DNA of 64,000 nt. Origin: Dokdonella sp. (GTDB lineage: Bacteria; Pseudomonadota; Gammaproteobacteria; Xanthomonadales; Rhodanobacteraceae). The notes under the pieces were generated by a model. That model made no database searches. It was not told the DNA's origin and worked only from the letters and a program-made list of their open reading frames with translations. The stretch spans positions 806,001 through 870,000 of the forward strand of contig NZ_JAHCAS010000001.1 in NCBI RefSeq assembly GCF_019634775.1. The letters run 5' to 3'. This document shows positions 28,073-37,573 of the stretch, one piece after another. A program made the position numbers and the translations under genes. The first letter of the stretch is position 1; every line of letters starts with the position of its first letter.

Positions 28073-31000
28073 TCATGCCGGCACGGCGTCGCTGCCAGCG
28101 TCTTCGAGGCGCTTCTTCGCCTCGCCGTGATGATCCTCGGCAAGCAGCATGTAGAAGGCCGGCACGACGAACAGGGTGAACAACGTGCCGATGGTCAGAC
28201 CGGTGGCGATGACGAGGCCCATGTTGAAGCGACCAGCCGCGCCGGCACCGCTGGCGATGACCAGCGGAACGACGCCGAGCACCATCGCCGCGGTGGTCAT
28301 CAGGATCGGTCGCAGGCGCGTCGCGGCGGCCTGCACGATCGCTTCGAGCTTGGTCTTGCCGGCCCGCTGCAGCTCGTTGGCGAACTCGACGATCAGGATG
28401 CCGTGCTTGGAGATCAGGCCCATCAGGGTGACCAGGCCAACCTGGGTGTAGATGTTGATCGAGGTCGACCAGCGCGTGGAGATCCACTGGTTGCTGACGA
28501 TCGTGGGCAACACGTTGATGAACACCAGCGCGCCGAACAACGCCATCGGCACCGAGACGAGGATCACGATCGGGTCACGCAGGCTGTTGAACTGCGCGGC
28601 CAGGGCGAGATAGACGATGATCACGGCGAACAGCAGGGTCAGGGCAAAGCCGCCGCTTTCGGTCATGAACTGGCGTGCCTGACCGGAATAGTCGACGTTG
28701 TACCCGGTCGGGGCGAGTTCCTGGATGGTGTCGCGCACGAAGCCGATCGCCTCGCCCTGCGAACTGGCCACACCACTGAAGGTGACCGAATTGAGCTGCT
28801 GGAATCGGGTCAGCGACTGCGGCACCACCTGGTTGCGGATCGTCGCCACGGTCGAGGCCGGGATCACCGCGCCGGACGGCGTGCGGATGTAGTTGTCGAG
28901 CACCTGATCCGGATTGAGGCGATCCTGCTGCAGCACCTGCGGGATCACCTTGTACGAACGCCCGGCGATGGAGAAATAGTTGACGTAGCCGCCACCGAGC
29001 GCCGAACCGAGCGCGGAGCCGACATCCTGCTGGGTCATGCCGAGTGCCGCGATCATGTCGCGATCGACCTCGACCGTGCTCTGCGGCTTGTCGAGCTTGA
29101 GGTTCATGTCGACGAACCAGAACTTGCCACTGGACTGCAGGCGCTCGAGTACGGCCTGGGCGACTTCGTAGAGGTTCTCGAACGGCTCGGTGGTCGACAT
29201 GACGACCTCGACCGGCAGGCCGGACGCGCCGGGCAGCGGCGGGAACTGGAAGGCCGCCGTGTTGACGCCGGCGATGCCAGCCCACTTCTGCTGCAGTTCC
29301 TGTTGGATCGCGTTGGCGTTGCGCGAACGCTCCGACCACGGCTTGAGCTTGGCGCCGGTGAACACGGAGTTCGGTCCGGAGAAACCGGTGAACTGGAAGG
29401 TCTGCTGGACCTCGGGCACGGTCTTGGCGATGGTGTGCATGTCACCGAGGTACTCGTGCACCTGCGCCGGCGAGGCGTTCGGTGCGGCGGTGGCCATGCC
29501 CAGCACGATGCCCTGATCCTCCTCGGGTGCCAGCTCGGCCTTCGAAGTCATGAACAGCAGTGGCGTTACCGCAAGCAGGATCAGGCCCATGACCACCGGC
29601 ACGACCCAGGTGCGCAACGAGTTCTTCAGGCGCCGCTCATAGCCCGCATGCAGGCGGTCGAAGCGGCGGTCGATGAAGTCGACGAAGCGGTTGCCGCCGT
29701 GTTCGCTCCTGAGGAAACGTGAGCCGAGCATCGGTGACAGCGCAAGTGCAATGATCGCCGACACGGTCACCGCACCGGCCAGGGTGAAGGCAAACTCGGT
29801 GAACAGCGCACCGGTCAGGCCGCCCTGGAAACCGATCGGCACGTACACGGCAACCAGCACGATGGTCATTGCGATGATCGGGCCGGTCAGTTCCCGCGCG
29901 GCGACGATCGCGGCCTGGAATGGCGTCTTGCCTTCTTCCTTGATGTGGCGATCGATGTTCTCGACCACGATGATCGCGTCGTCGACGACCAGGCCGATGG
30001 CGAGCACGAGGGCGAGCAGGGTGATCAGGTTGATCGTGTAGCCGAGCAGCAGCATCACGAAAAACGCGCCGATCAGCGACAGCGGCATCGCGATCACCGG
30101 AATGATGACCGCGCGGAAGCTGCCCATGAACAGGAAGATCACCAGGGTGACGATGACCAGCGCCTCGATCAGCGTCTTGACGACCTCCTCGATCGAAGTG
30201 TTGATGAAGTCGGTGGCATCGTAGGCGATCTGGCCGGTGATGCCGGCCGGCAGTTGCGCCCGGATCTCGGGGAAGGCGTTGCGCACGCGTTCGGCGACAT
30301 CGAGGATGTTGGCATCCGGCGAGGTCTTGATGCCGAGGAATACCGACTGATTGCCGTCGAAGGCGACGGCCGAGTCGTAGTCCTCGGCGCCGAGCACGAC
30401 GTTGGCGACGTCCTCGAGGCGTACCAGCGCGCCGTCCTTCTGCTTGACCACGAGCTTGCGGAACTCGCCGACCGAGTGGAGATCGGTTGCGGCGGTGAGC
30501 GCCACGGTGACGGTCTGGCCCTTGGTCGCGCCGACCGCAGTGAGGTAGTTGTTCGCCGACATCGCCGCGTACACATCGGCGGCGGTGACCCCGTGTGCTG
30601 CAAGGCGCACCGGATCGAGCCAGGCGCGCAGGGCGAACTGGCGGCCACCGAGCAGTTCGGCGGTCTGCACGCCATCGATCGCGTCGAGCCTGGGCTTGAC
30701 CACGCGCACCACGTAGTCGGTGATGTTGTTCGATGGCAGCGTGTCGCTGTAGAAGCCGATGTACATCGACGCCGTGCTCTGACCGACCTGCACGGTGATG
30801 ACCGGTTGCTGCGCCTGCGGCGGCAACTGGTTGCTGACCGAACTGATCTGGGTCTGGATTTCGGTCAGTGCGCGATTGGAGTCGTAGTTGAGCTGCAGGG
30901 TGGCGGTGATCACCGAGGCGCCGGTGGTGCTCGACGAGGACAGGTAGTCGATGCCCTGCGCCTGCGCGATCGCCGCTTCCAGTGGTTGGGTAATGAAGCC

Positions 31001-31180
31001 GGCGACGGTCTGCGCATCGGCGCCGTAGTAGGTCGTGGTCACAGTGACCACGGCGTTCTCGGTCTTCGGGTACTGGCGCACGGTGAGGTCGGTCACCGAG
31101 CGCAGGCCGAGCACGAGGATCAGCAGCGCGACGACGATCGCCAGCACGGGCTTCTTGATGAACAGGTCGGAGAATTTCAT
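28073..31180 (-). CDS. RND multidrug efflux transporter (AcrB/MexB family)
   Basis: 1035 residues, the inner-membrane pump of a tripartite exporter. Two homologous halves each have six transmembrane helices and a large periplasmic loop. The proton-relay region LAIGLVVDDAIIVVENIDRH, with its paired Asp in TM4, is intact. The second half has FAVIIVYLALAAQFNSLRDP, and a C-terminal tail follows TM12. The family (HAE1) exports lipophilic drugs, dyes and detergents; actual substrates are not predictable. The ribosome site AAGGAA precedes ATG 31180. It is the last gene of the operon that starts at 33993. Confidence 0.93.
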   Translation of the reverse strand: MKFSDLFIKKPVLAIVVALLILVLGLRSVTDLTVRQYPKTENAVVTVTTTYYGADAQTVAGFITQPLEAAIAQAQGIDYLSSSSTTGASVITATLQLNYDSNRALTEIQTQISSVSNQLPPQAQQPVITVQVGQSTASMYIGFYSDTLPSNNITDYVVRVVKPRLDAIDGVQTAELLGGRQFALRAWLDPVRLAAHGVTAADVYAAMSANNYLTAVGATKGQTVTVALTAATDLHSVGEFRKLVVKQKDGALVRLEDVANVVLGAEDYDSAVAFDGNQSVFLGIKTSPDANILDVAERVRNAFPEIRAQLPAGITGQIAYDATDFINTSIEEVVKTLIEALVIVTLVIFLFMGSFRAVIIPVIAMPLSLIGAFFVMLLLGYTINLITLLALVLAIGLVVDDAIIVVENIDRHIKEEGKTPFQAAIVAARELTGPIIAMTIVLVAVYVPIGFQGGLTGALFTEFAFTLAGAVTVSAIIALALSPMLGSRFLRSEHGGNRFVDFIDRRFDRLHAGYERRLKNSLRTWVVPVVMGLILLAVTPLLFMTSKAELAPEEDQGIVLGMATAAPNASPAQVHEYLGDMHTIAKTVPEVQQTFQFTGFSGPNSVFTGAKLKPWSERSRNANAIQQELQQKWAGIAGVNTAAFQFPPLPGASGLPVEVVMSTTEPFENLYEVAQAVLERLQSSGKFWFVDMNLKLDKPQSTVEVDRDMIAALGMTQQDVGSALGSALGGGYVNYFSIAGRSYKVIPQVLQQDRLNPDQVLDNYIRTPSGAVIPASTVATIRNQVVPQSLTRFQQLNSVTFSGVASSQGEAIGFVRDTIQELAPTGYNVDYSGQARQFMTESGGFALTLLFAVIIVYLALAAQFNSLRDPIVILVSVPMALFGALVFINVLPTIVSNQWISTRWSTSINIYTQVGLVTLMGLISKHGILIVEFANELQRAGKTKLEAIVQAAATRLRPILMTTAAMVLGVVPLVIASGAGAAGRFNMGLVIATGLTIGTLFTLFVVPAFYMLLAEDHHGEAKKRLEDAGSDAVPA

Positions 31181-31271
31181 CGTGGATTCCTTGATTGCCC
31201 AGGCAGGCCGCGCACAGCGCGCGTGCTTGCCTTGCGGCGCGGCAGCCGCGACCTTCGTCGCGGCGCTGCCC

Positions 31272-32438
31272 TCATTGTTCCTGCACGTCCGGTGCCGCGT
31301 CGTTCTTCGGCGGCTTGCTGTTGTCGATCGTCAGCAAGGTGCCGTTCTTGAGCTTGAGCTGGCCGCTGGTCACGACCTCGGTGCCTTCGTCGAGGCCGCT
31401 CAGCACGGCGATCTGATCGCCGCGCGTGGCGCCGGTGGTGACGAACACCTGCTGGGCGACCGGTTTGGCCGGCTGCCCGTCCGCACCATTGGCTTGCGCC
31501 GGTGGCTTGACCACGAACACCGTCTCGCCATACGGATTGAAGGTGATCGCGCTCTGCGGCAGGGTGAGCTGGCGGTCCTGCTCGCCGACTTCGACGCTGA
31601 CATTGGCGAACATGCCAGGCACCAGCGCGCCGTCGGCGTTGTCCACCGAAGCCTCGATGCGTGCATTGCGGGTGTCACCGTCCACCTTCGGATCGATCGC
31701 GCTGAGCACGCCTTCGAACACGCGGTCGCCGTAGGCATCCAGGCGCAGGGTGACACGCTGACCCTTGCGCAGCTTGCCAAGATCGCGTTGCGGTACCGCG
31801 AAATCGACGAAGACCGGATCGAGCTGCTGTACGGTGACGATGGACATGCCGGCATTGACGTAGGTGCCCGGACTCAGGGTGACGATGCCGGCCCGGCCGT
31901 CGAACGGCGCGCGCAGCTGCTTCTTGGCAACCAGGGCCAGATGCTGCTGCACGGTCGCCTGGCGTGCCTTGAGGTCGGCAGCGGCATTGTCGTGGTCAGC
32001 CTGGCTGATCGCCTTGACTTCGAGCTGGCGCTTGGCACGGTCGTAGGTGACCTTGGCCAGCGCCGCGGCGGCTTCCGCCTGACGCAGTGCGGCGACATCG
32101 TCGTCGTCGCGCAGTTGCACGAGCACCTGGCCTTGCTTCACCTCGTCTCCGGAGACGAGGTTGACCTTGCTGACCACGCCGGCGACATCGAAGGCGAGGT
32201 CGGCGCCGCGCACGGCTCGCAGCGTGCCGACGCTGGATTGCGCCGGCTGCCAGGCCTCGTAGACGACCTTGGTCGTGGTCACGGTCGGTGCCGGCGGCGG
32301 CGGCATGTTGGCCATCATCCGCGAGATGGAAAACCACTGGAATCCGGCGATTGCGCCGATCAGCAACAGGACCGCCAGGAGCATGATGATCATGCGTTTG
32401 GCCGTGCTCGGCTTGTTGTCGTAAGCGCGCGTTTGCAT
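31272..32438 (-). CDS. RND efflux periplasmic adaptor (MexA/AcrA family)
   Basis: 388 residues. An N-terminal membrane anchor (residues about 12-32, MIIMLLAVLLLIGAIAGF) is followed by the lipoyl halves and alpha-hairpin (GVVSKVNLVSGDEVKQGQVL ... KKQLRAPFDGRAGIV), a beta-barrel and a membrane-proximal domain. It joins the RND pump to the outer-membrane channel. The start is ATG 32438, 13 bp after the upstream gene. It has a membrane anchor rather than a lipobox, unlike AcrA. Confidence 0.92.
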   Translation of the reverse strand: MQTRAYDNKPSTAKRMIIMLLAVLLLIGAIAGFQWFSISRMMANMPPPPAPTVTTTKVVYEAWQPAQSSVGTLRAVRGADLAFDVAGVVSKVNLVSGDEVKQGQVLVQLRDDDDVAALRQAEAAAALAKVTYDRAKRQLEVKAISQADHDNAAADLKARQATVQQHLALVAKKQLRAPFDGRAGIVTLSPGTYVNAGMSIVTVQQLDPVFVDFAVPQRDLGKLRKGQRVTLRLDAYGDRVFEGVLSAIDPKVDGDTRNARIEASVDNADGALVPGMFANVSVEVGEQDRQLTLPQSAITFNPYGETVFVVKPPAQANGADGQPAKPVAQQVFVTTGATRGDQIAVLSGLDEGTEVVTSGQLKLKNGTLLTIDNSKPPKNDAAPDVQEQ

Positions 32439-32451
32439 GCGCCGTTCTCCT

Positions 32452-33993
32452 TCAGTTCGATGCGGTATCGACGACCGTCGCCGTCGTGGAATTCGGGTCA
32501 CCGCGCCAGCCGCCGCCGAGAGCGGCGTACAGCGCGGCGGTGTCGGTGAGGCGCGCCGCGCGCGCCTGGATCAGGGCGATGCGGGCCTGCTGGTACTGGC
32601 GGGTCGCGTCGAGCACCTGCAACTGGCTCGCCGCACCCTCACGGAACTGCACGTCGACCAGCGCCAGGCTGGCCGCGGTCGCCTCGACGGCTGCGGCCTG
32701 GGCGCGCAAACCTTCGGCATCGAGTTCGAGCGCGCGCAGGCTGTCGGCGACATTCTGGAATGCGGTCAACACGGTCGTGCGGTAGTCGGCCGCGGCGCGC
32801 TCGAGGCCTGCTTCGGCGGCACGTTTCTGTGCACGCAGCGACCCACCGCGGAAAACCGGCTGCAACAGATTGAGGCCGAGGCTCCAGGCTTCGCTGCCAC
32901 TGCCGAACAGGTCGCCGCTGCGCGCCGCCTGTGAGCCGTAGCTCCCCGACAGCGTGATCGTCGGGAACAGGTTCGCCGTGGCGATGCCAACCTGGGCACT
33001 GGCCTGATGCAGCTGTGCCTCGGCGATGCGGATGTCCGGACGCTCGCGCACCAGGGTCGAAGGCAGGCTCAGCGGGATGTCCTGCGGCAGGCTGATCTCA
33101 TCCAGATCGAGCGCGGCGAATTCGGCCTCGCTCGGCAATGCGCCGACGTAGACGGCGAGCTGGGTCTGCGTCTGCGCGAGCGCCTTGCGCAGCGCCGGCA
33201 GCTGTGCGCTGGCCGTGGCGACCTGGCTTTGCGCCAGCAGCACGTCGGCCTGCGACTTGGCGCCGATCTCGTTCTGTCTGGCGACGAGATCGTACTGGCG
33301 GCGGTAGACCTCCACGATCTCCGCGGTCGCGGCGATCTGCTCGCGCAGCGAGGCTTCGAGGAAACTCGTCGTCGCCACGTTGGCGGCAAGGCTGAGATAC
33401 GTGCCTTCGAGCTGATACGCGGCGAGATCGGCCAGCGCCGACTGCGCTTCGATGCCACGACGCACGCCACCGAACAGGTCCAGGGTATAGCCGACACTGG
33501 CCGAGGCATGGTGGACGGTGAACGGGGAAGCCCCGGGCTGGCCGGCAGCGAGACCGTTCTGGCGCGTCGCGCCGATGCCGGCGTCGAGCGATGGCAACAG
33601 CGGACCGCGTGCGGCGTTGACGCCTTCCTGCGCCTGACGCAGCGCGGCCTGCGCCGAGGCGACCGTCGGGCTGTGTGCAAGCGCGCGCTCGACCCGACGG
33701 TCGAGTTCGGCATTGGCGAAGAACCGCCACCATTGCGCCGGAACCGGCCGGCCGGCGAGGAAGCGCTGTGCGTCGCCGGTCGGCACGTCGGCGGCGACGG
33801 TTTCTGCCGGCAGGGCAATGATCGTGTCGGTCGCCGGTGCGGCAGGCGCGCGGAAATCCGGGCCGACCGCGCAACCCGCCAGCAGCAAGGCAAGTGCCAG
33901 GGCCACGAAATGCGGATCAGGATGAAAGGACTTTCGGGTCGAGGTCGGACTTGCGCCGAGGTTGGGCTTGCGCGCGGGTTCCATGCGATTCAT
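32452..33993 (-). CDS. RND efflux outer-membrane factor (NodT/OprM family lipoprotein)
   Basis: 513 residues. A charged N-terminal tail precedes a lipoprotein signal (ALALALLLAGCAVG), then two repeated efflux-channel domains: NAELDRRVERALAHSPTV, and the second repeat with RERPDIRIAEAQLHQASAQVGIA and the FPTITLSGSYG strand. It is the first gene of the operon, an order (channel, adaptor, pump) that differs from mexAB-oprM. The start is 33993, or the ATG at 33984, which would shorten the tail. Confidence 0.92.
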   Translation of the reverse strand: MNRMEPARKPNLGASPTSTRKSFHPDPHFVALALALLLAGCAVGPDFRAPAAPATDTIIALPAETVAADVPTGDAQRFLAGRPVPAQWWRFFANAELDRRVERALAHSPTVASAQAALRQAQEGVNAARGPLLPSLDAGIGATRQNGLAAGQPGASPFTVHHASASVGYTLDLFGGVRRGIEAQSALADLAAYQLEGTYLSLAANVATTSFLEASLREQIAATAEIVEVYRRQYDLVARQNEIGAKSQADVLLAQSQVATASAQLPALRKALAQTQTQLAVYVGALPSEAEFAALDLDEISLPQDIPLSLPSTLVRERPDIRIAEAQLHQASAQVGIATANLFPTITLSGSYGSQAARSGDLFGSGSEAWSLGLNLLQPVFRGGSLRAQKRAAEAGLERAAADYRTTVLTAFQNVADSLRALELDAEGLRAQAAAVEATAASLALVDVQFREGAASQLQVLDATRQYQQARIALIQARAARLTDTAALYAALGGGWRGDPNSTTATVVDTASN

Positions 33994-34003
33994 TCATCTA
34001 TTT

Positions 34004-34049
34004 CAGTACCGAACAGTACAATAATAGCGGGCCCGGTTGCCCGCCGCAA
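34004..34049 (-). promoter_or_regulatory. promoter and operator of the RND operon
   Basis: Reading leftwards: -35 TTGCGG (34049-34044), a 17-bp spacer, -10 TATTAT (34026-34021), then GTACTGTTCGGTACTG (34019-34004) over the start-site region. That last element contains both the inverted repeat GTAC-N6-GTAC and the direct repeat GTACTG-N4-GTACTG. Its position just after the -10 is that of a TetR/AcrR-type operator. No regulator gene is adjacent. Confidence 0.65.
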
Positions 34050-34190
34050 CCGACCAGCGCTGCATCGACGCACCGCATCATCCCAGTATGCCCATCGCCG
34101 AATCCTGCCGATATGGCCAGAGGTCATTGCCGCCGGATGCCGCTGACCGGGGTCTTCGCCACGACGTCGGTCATCATCGGAGCCCCCGGC

Positions 34191-34212
34191 AGGAGCCCCT
34201 TCAGGGGCTCCT
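34191..34212. repeat. REP palindrome overlapping the phosphatase stop codon
   Basis: AGGAGCCCCT-TC-AGGGGCTCCT is a perfect 10-bp inverted repeat with a 2-nt loop. The TAG stop of the next gene (leftward, 34213-34211) uses its edge. It lies between the divergently controlled RND operon and the phosphatase gene. Confidence 0.75.
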
Positions 34213-34912
34213 ACCGCAGCGGCAGCTCCGGCACGGCCAGACTGCGGTCGCCATCGCCGGTGGCGCCAGTGGCAAGGTTCGGCGGCAGATGGCCGACATC
34301 ACCGATCGAGAGCACCTTGAAGCGACCGTCGGCCTCGACGCGGATACGCGTGATGCTGGCATGACCGACCGACATTTCCAGCCAGGCCTTGCTGTCGACA
34401 CCGAGCGCGCGCGTGATGAGGTAACGGATCACGTTGCCGTGGCAGACGAAGAGGTCGCTGCGCGGGGCGCCGCGTGCCGGCACGAAATGCTTCGCGAACA
34501 CACGCTCGAGCGCGGCCTCGCAGCTCGCGCGTTCCTCCGGCGTGGTCTTGTTCATGACCTCCTTGCGTCGCGTCGCCGGCGTGCATTCGGCGAGATCGTC
34601 GACGACTTCCCAGGCCGGCAGCGGTGCGGCGACGCCGATGCTCGCGGCGGTATCGCGGGCACGCTGCATCGGACTGACGTAGCGCGCATCGAACGGCGCA
34701 AGCCAGCCAGCCAGGCGACCGCCAGCGAGGCGCGCCTGGGCAACCCCGATCGGCGACAACCCCGGCCCGATCTTCTCATCGATCGACGGGTCGGCCGCGT
34801 AGTGGCCGTGGCGCACGAGCACGATCGTGCGCGCGGCGGCGGTTTCGGGTTCCGCGGCCTGCGCGGATGCGCTGCCGAGGGCGAGGAAGGCGAGGACGAG
34901 GAAGGTTTTCAT
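34211..34912 (-). CDS. secreted histidine-phosphatase-family protein
   Basis: 233 residues, with a cleavable signal peptide (MKTFLVLAFLALGSASAQA) and a phosphoglycerate-mutase-like domain. The catalytic motif is VLVRHGHYA (His nucleophile), followed by SPMQRARDTA, and the second catalytic His lies in LFVCHGNVIRYL. It is a probable periplasmic phosphomonoesterase; its substrate is unknown. It differs from the cytosolic SixA at 4787 in size and export. The stop lies in a REP palindrome. Confidence 0.85.
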   Translation of the reverse strand: MKTFLVLAFLALGSASAQAAEPETAAARTIVLVRHGHYAADPSIDEKIGPGLSPIGVAQARLAGGRLAGWLAPFDARYVSPMQRARDTAASIGVAAPLPAWEVVDDLAECTPATRRKEVMNKTTPEERASCEAALERVFAKHFVPARGAPRSDLFVCHGNVIRYLITRALGVDSKAWLEMSVGHASITRIRVEADGRFKVLSIGDVGHLPPNLATGATGDGDRSLAVPELPLR

Positions 34913-35084
34913 CTGCACAGTATCCGCCTGCGCAACCGCGATCGCCATCGGTTCGGCAGCAGGGTGCCCGCCTCCTCGTCGATCGTCGACGGGTCGTCGA
35001 ACCGGACATGCGACGACTTTCGTCGCCACGATTGCATGTCTCCAGGGGTCCGCAACCGCCCGTATCGAAGCCAAGGAGTGGGTC

Positions 35085-35491
35085 ATGCCCATCCGTTGCG
35101 CATTGGCTGTTTCCGCGTTGCTTGCCGCGGCACCCCTGCATCGGTGATCGATTTCGGTACCCAGTGGCCGAGCACCGGCTTCTGGACTCTCCAGCCCTCC
35201 GGCACGCAGCAAGCCGATGGCGGCAATCCCGGGGGACAAATTCCGCACCATGCCTGGCGGAACGGAGAGCTTCGCTTCGTGGGGCAGGAGGACGAAGACT
35301 TTGTCCGAGACCTTACCGTGGACATGCGCGTCCGCACCGGCGTAGACGACGTTGCCCCGCTGCTCGGGGGCAACCCGAATTCGCAGGTCGGTCGCTTCGT
35401 CGTGTTCGTCAGTCGCGCACTGGCCCAGGGCGGGTATCCCCATACCGCGGTCCACTTCCCGATCGAACCCTTGCCCCGGGGTGACACCTGA
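35085..35491 (+). pseudogene. small exported protein gene broken by a 1-nt frameshift
   Basis: A well-formed start (AAGGAG at 35073-35078, ATG 35085) encodes a signal peptide, MPIRCALAVSALLAAAPL, but the frame stops at 35147. From about 35138 another frame continues without a stop to 35491 (ASVIDFGTQWPSTGFW ... NPGGQIPHHAWRNGELRF ... VDMRVRTGVDD) and looks like a genuine exported, laminin-B-like or carbohydrate-binding-like domain. One extra C in the CCCC run at 35133-35136 would join the two. This is either a true mutation or a sequencing error. The family is not firmly recognised. Confidence 0.6.
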
Positions 35492-35704
35492 TGACCTTCG
35501 GGCCTGCCCGCATGCAGACACTCGCGGGCACGGCTGGACGTCGGGTCCCTGCGGCATGGCGTTTGATCGTTCCGGCCGTCGTTGCATCGAGGCCATCATG
35601 TCGCCGCGGGAGTGCACCGCGGGTGCAATCGCCGCTGCGCACGAGCGTCGTGCCCGGAATGCGCGCCCGCAGCGGCTTTCAGCAAATGCGCAACCCGACC
35701 CGCA

Positions 35705-37573
35705 TCACCCGCCGACGGCGACCAGCGGGTCGCGCAACGGGCGCGAGGCCAACGGCGTGATCAGGCCGAGCGAGCGCGCCAGGGTGGGCTCGGCGGCGAG
35801 GCGTTCACCGGGCCATTCCGGGACCTCTTTGTCGATCCAGTAGCACACGCGTGCATCACGGCCCGAACGTTTGGCCAGGTAGAGCGCGTTGTCGGCGAGT
35901 TGCAGCGATGCATGCCAGGCATCCATGCCGTGCATGCCGGGCAACGGCAGGTTGGCGATGCCGATCGAGGCGCGTGCGACGATCGAGCCACGCTCGGTAT
36001 CGACAGGGCGAGCCAATGCGTCGCGCAGGCGGTCGGCCACGGCGCAGGCCGTATCGACATCCGTGTCCGGCAGCACGACGAGGAACTCCTCGCCGCCCCA
36101 GCGCGCGACCAGCGAACCGGGCCCGGCACGTCCGCGCAGGCGTTCGCCGAAGATGACCAGTATCTCGTCGCCGATGTCGTGGCCATACTCGTCGTTGATG
36201 CGCTTGAAGTGGTCGATGTCGACCAGCAGCAGTGCCGTCGCGGTTGCTTCCTGGCTCAGCCTGCGCAGGTGCTCGGCCATCGCGCGGCGATTGGCCAAGC
36301 TGGTCAGTGGATCGGTGCGGCTGGCCTGGTACAGGCGGCGGTTCATGCGCCGCTGCCCGAGCAGCACGGCCAAGCCGGTGATGAACAGCATCACGGTCAA
36401 ACCGGCCAACGCGATCGTCATGCGCTGGCTGGCATGCATATCGCGCTCGCGTTCACGTGTCTCCACCTGCAAACGCTGCAGCTCCATGCGCTGCTCGCGA
36501 TCACGCAGATGCGATTCGAGTGCGGCCAGGCGCTCGTGATTCTGATTGCGCAGCTGTGCCTCCCGCATTGTCGCGGCCCGGCGCAACATGGCGATCGCCT
36601 CGGGATACCGGCCCAGCTGCTCCAGCAGGTTGGCCTTTTCGAGCATGACATTCCATTGGCTCAACTCGTTGAGCACTCCCGTGTCGATGCTCTCCCACAG
36701 GTCGAGTGCGCCCCGGATGTCACCGGCGAGTTCGCGGCGTTCGGCTTCGAGCATGCGGATCTGCTGACGCATCCCGGCATCGACCTCACCCGGATCGAGC
36801 GCCAGGATCTCGTCGGCCAGGCGCTGGGCACCTGCGACATCGCCGGTCATCTGCAAGGCACGGACCAACCCGATCTTGGCCTTGATGGCCTGACGCGCAG
36901 CACTGCTGCCGCTCGTTTCACTGGCCAGCTGAAGCGCGCGACGCAGGTGCGGAATGGCCTCGGCATGCTGGCGCTGCTCGTTGAGCATGAGACCGAGGTT
37001 GAAACGCGTGGCGGCCTCGTGCTGGTACTCGCCCAACCGCGCCATCAAGACCAACGCCTGCTGGTAGCTGGCGCGCGCACGCTCGCTCTCCTCGGCCTCG
37101 GAATACATCACGCCGAGGTTGACCAGGATCGGGATGCGTTCGGCTTCCAGCCCATGCGCCTCGGCGTCGCCGAGTGCACTGGCGTAGCAGTCGACCGCAC
37201 CCAGGCGGTCGCCGCTGCGGTGCAGGACCACGCCGGCACGACGCAGCAGGCGCACGCGATCGGCGGCCACCTCCAGGGCCGGCACGAGCGCGCGCAGTTC
37301 ATGCGCATCGCGTTGCGCATCATCGCGCTGGTTCAGGGCAGCGTGTGCCCAGCCACGACAGGACAGTGCCTCGGCACGGAGCGCACCCTCCGGTGCAGGC
37401 GTTTCGCCGAGTACGCGATCGGCCAGCGCGATCGCGCGCGACGGATCAGTCTCCTCGATTGCCGTGCAGGCAGCCACGCGCGCATCCACAGGCGTGCCCA
37501 CGACGGCATCGATGGCGTCATCGGCTAGCGCACTCGAAAGCGCGAACAACAGGAAGAACACCATGCTTCGCAT
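35705..37573 (-). CDS. periplasmic-TPR sensor diguanylate cyclase
   Basis: 622 residues. A signal peptide/first membrane segment (MVFFLLFALSSALA) precedes about 350 residues of tetratricopeptide-like helical repeats (for example RIPILVNLGVMYSEAEESER), a short coiled coil, one transmembrane helix (TIALAGLTVMLFITGLAVLL) and a GGDEF domain. The active site is intact (RWGGEEFLV, residues 493-497), so it should make cyclic di-GMP. No clear RxxD inhibitory site precedes it. The TPR part probably senses a periplasmic protein or peptide. The start is ATG 37573; the frame stays open upstream through a broken gene (37574-38050). Confidence 0.85.
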   Translation of the reverse strand: MRSMVFFLLFALSSALADDAIDAVVGTPVDARVAACTAIEETDPSRAIALADRVLGETPAPEGALRAEALSCRGWAHAALNQRDDAQRDAHELRALVPALEVAADRVRLLRRAGVVLHRSGDRLGAVDCYASALGDAEAHGLEAERIPILVNLGVMYSEAEESERARASYQQALVLMARLGEYQHEAATRFNLGLMLNEQRQHAEAIPHLRRALQLASETSGSSAARQAIKAKIGLVRALQMTGDVAGAQRLADEILALDPGEVDAGMRQQIRMLEAERRELAGDIRGALDLWESIDTGVLNELSQWNVMLEKANLLEQLGRYPEAIAMLRRAATMREAQLRNQNHERLAALESHLRDREQRMELQRLQVETRERERDMHASQRMTIALAGLTVMLFITGLAVLLGQRRMNRRLYQASRTDPLTSLANRRAMAEHLRRLSQEATATALLLVDIDHFKRINDEYGHDIGDEILVIFGERLRGRAGPGSLVARWGGEEFLVVLPDTDVDTACAVADRLRDALARPVDTERGSIVARASIGIANLPLPGMHGMDAWHASLQLADNALYLAKRSGRDARVCYWIDKEVPEWPGERLAAEPTLARSLGLITPLASRPLRDPLVAVGG

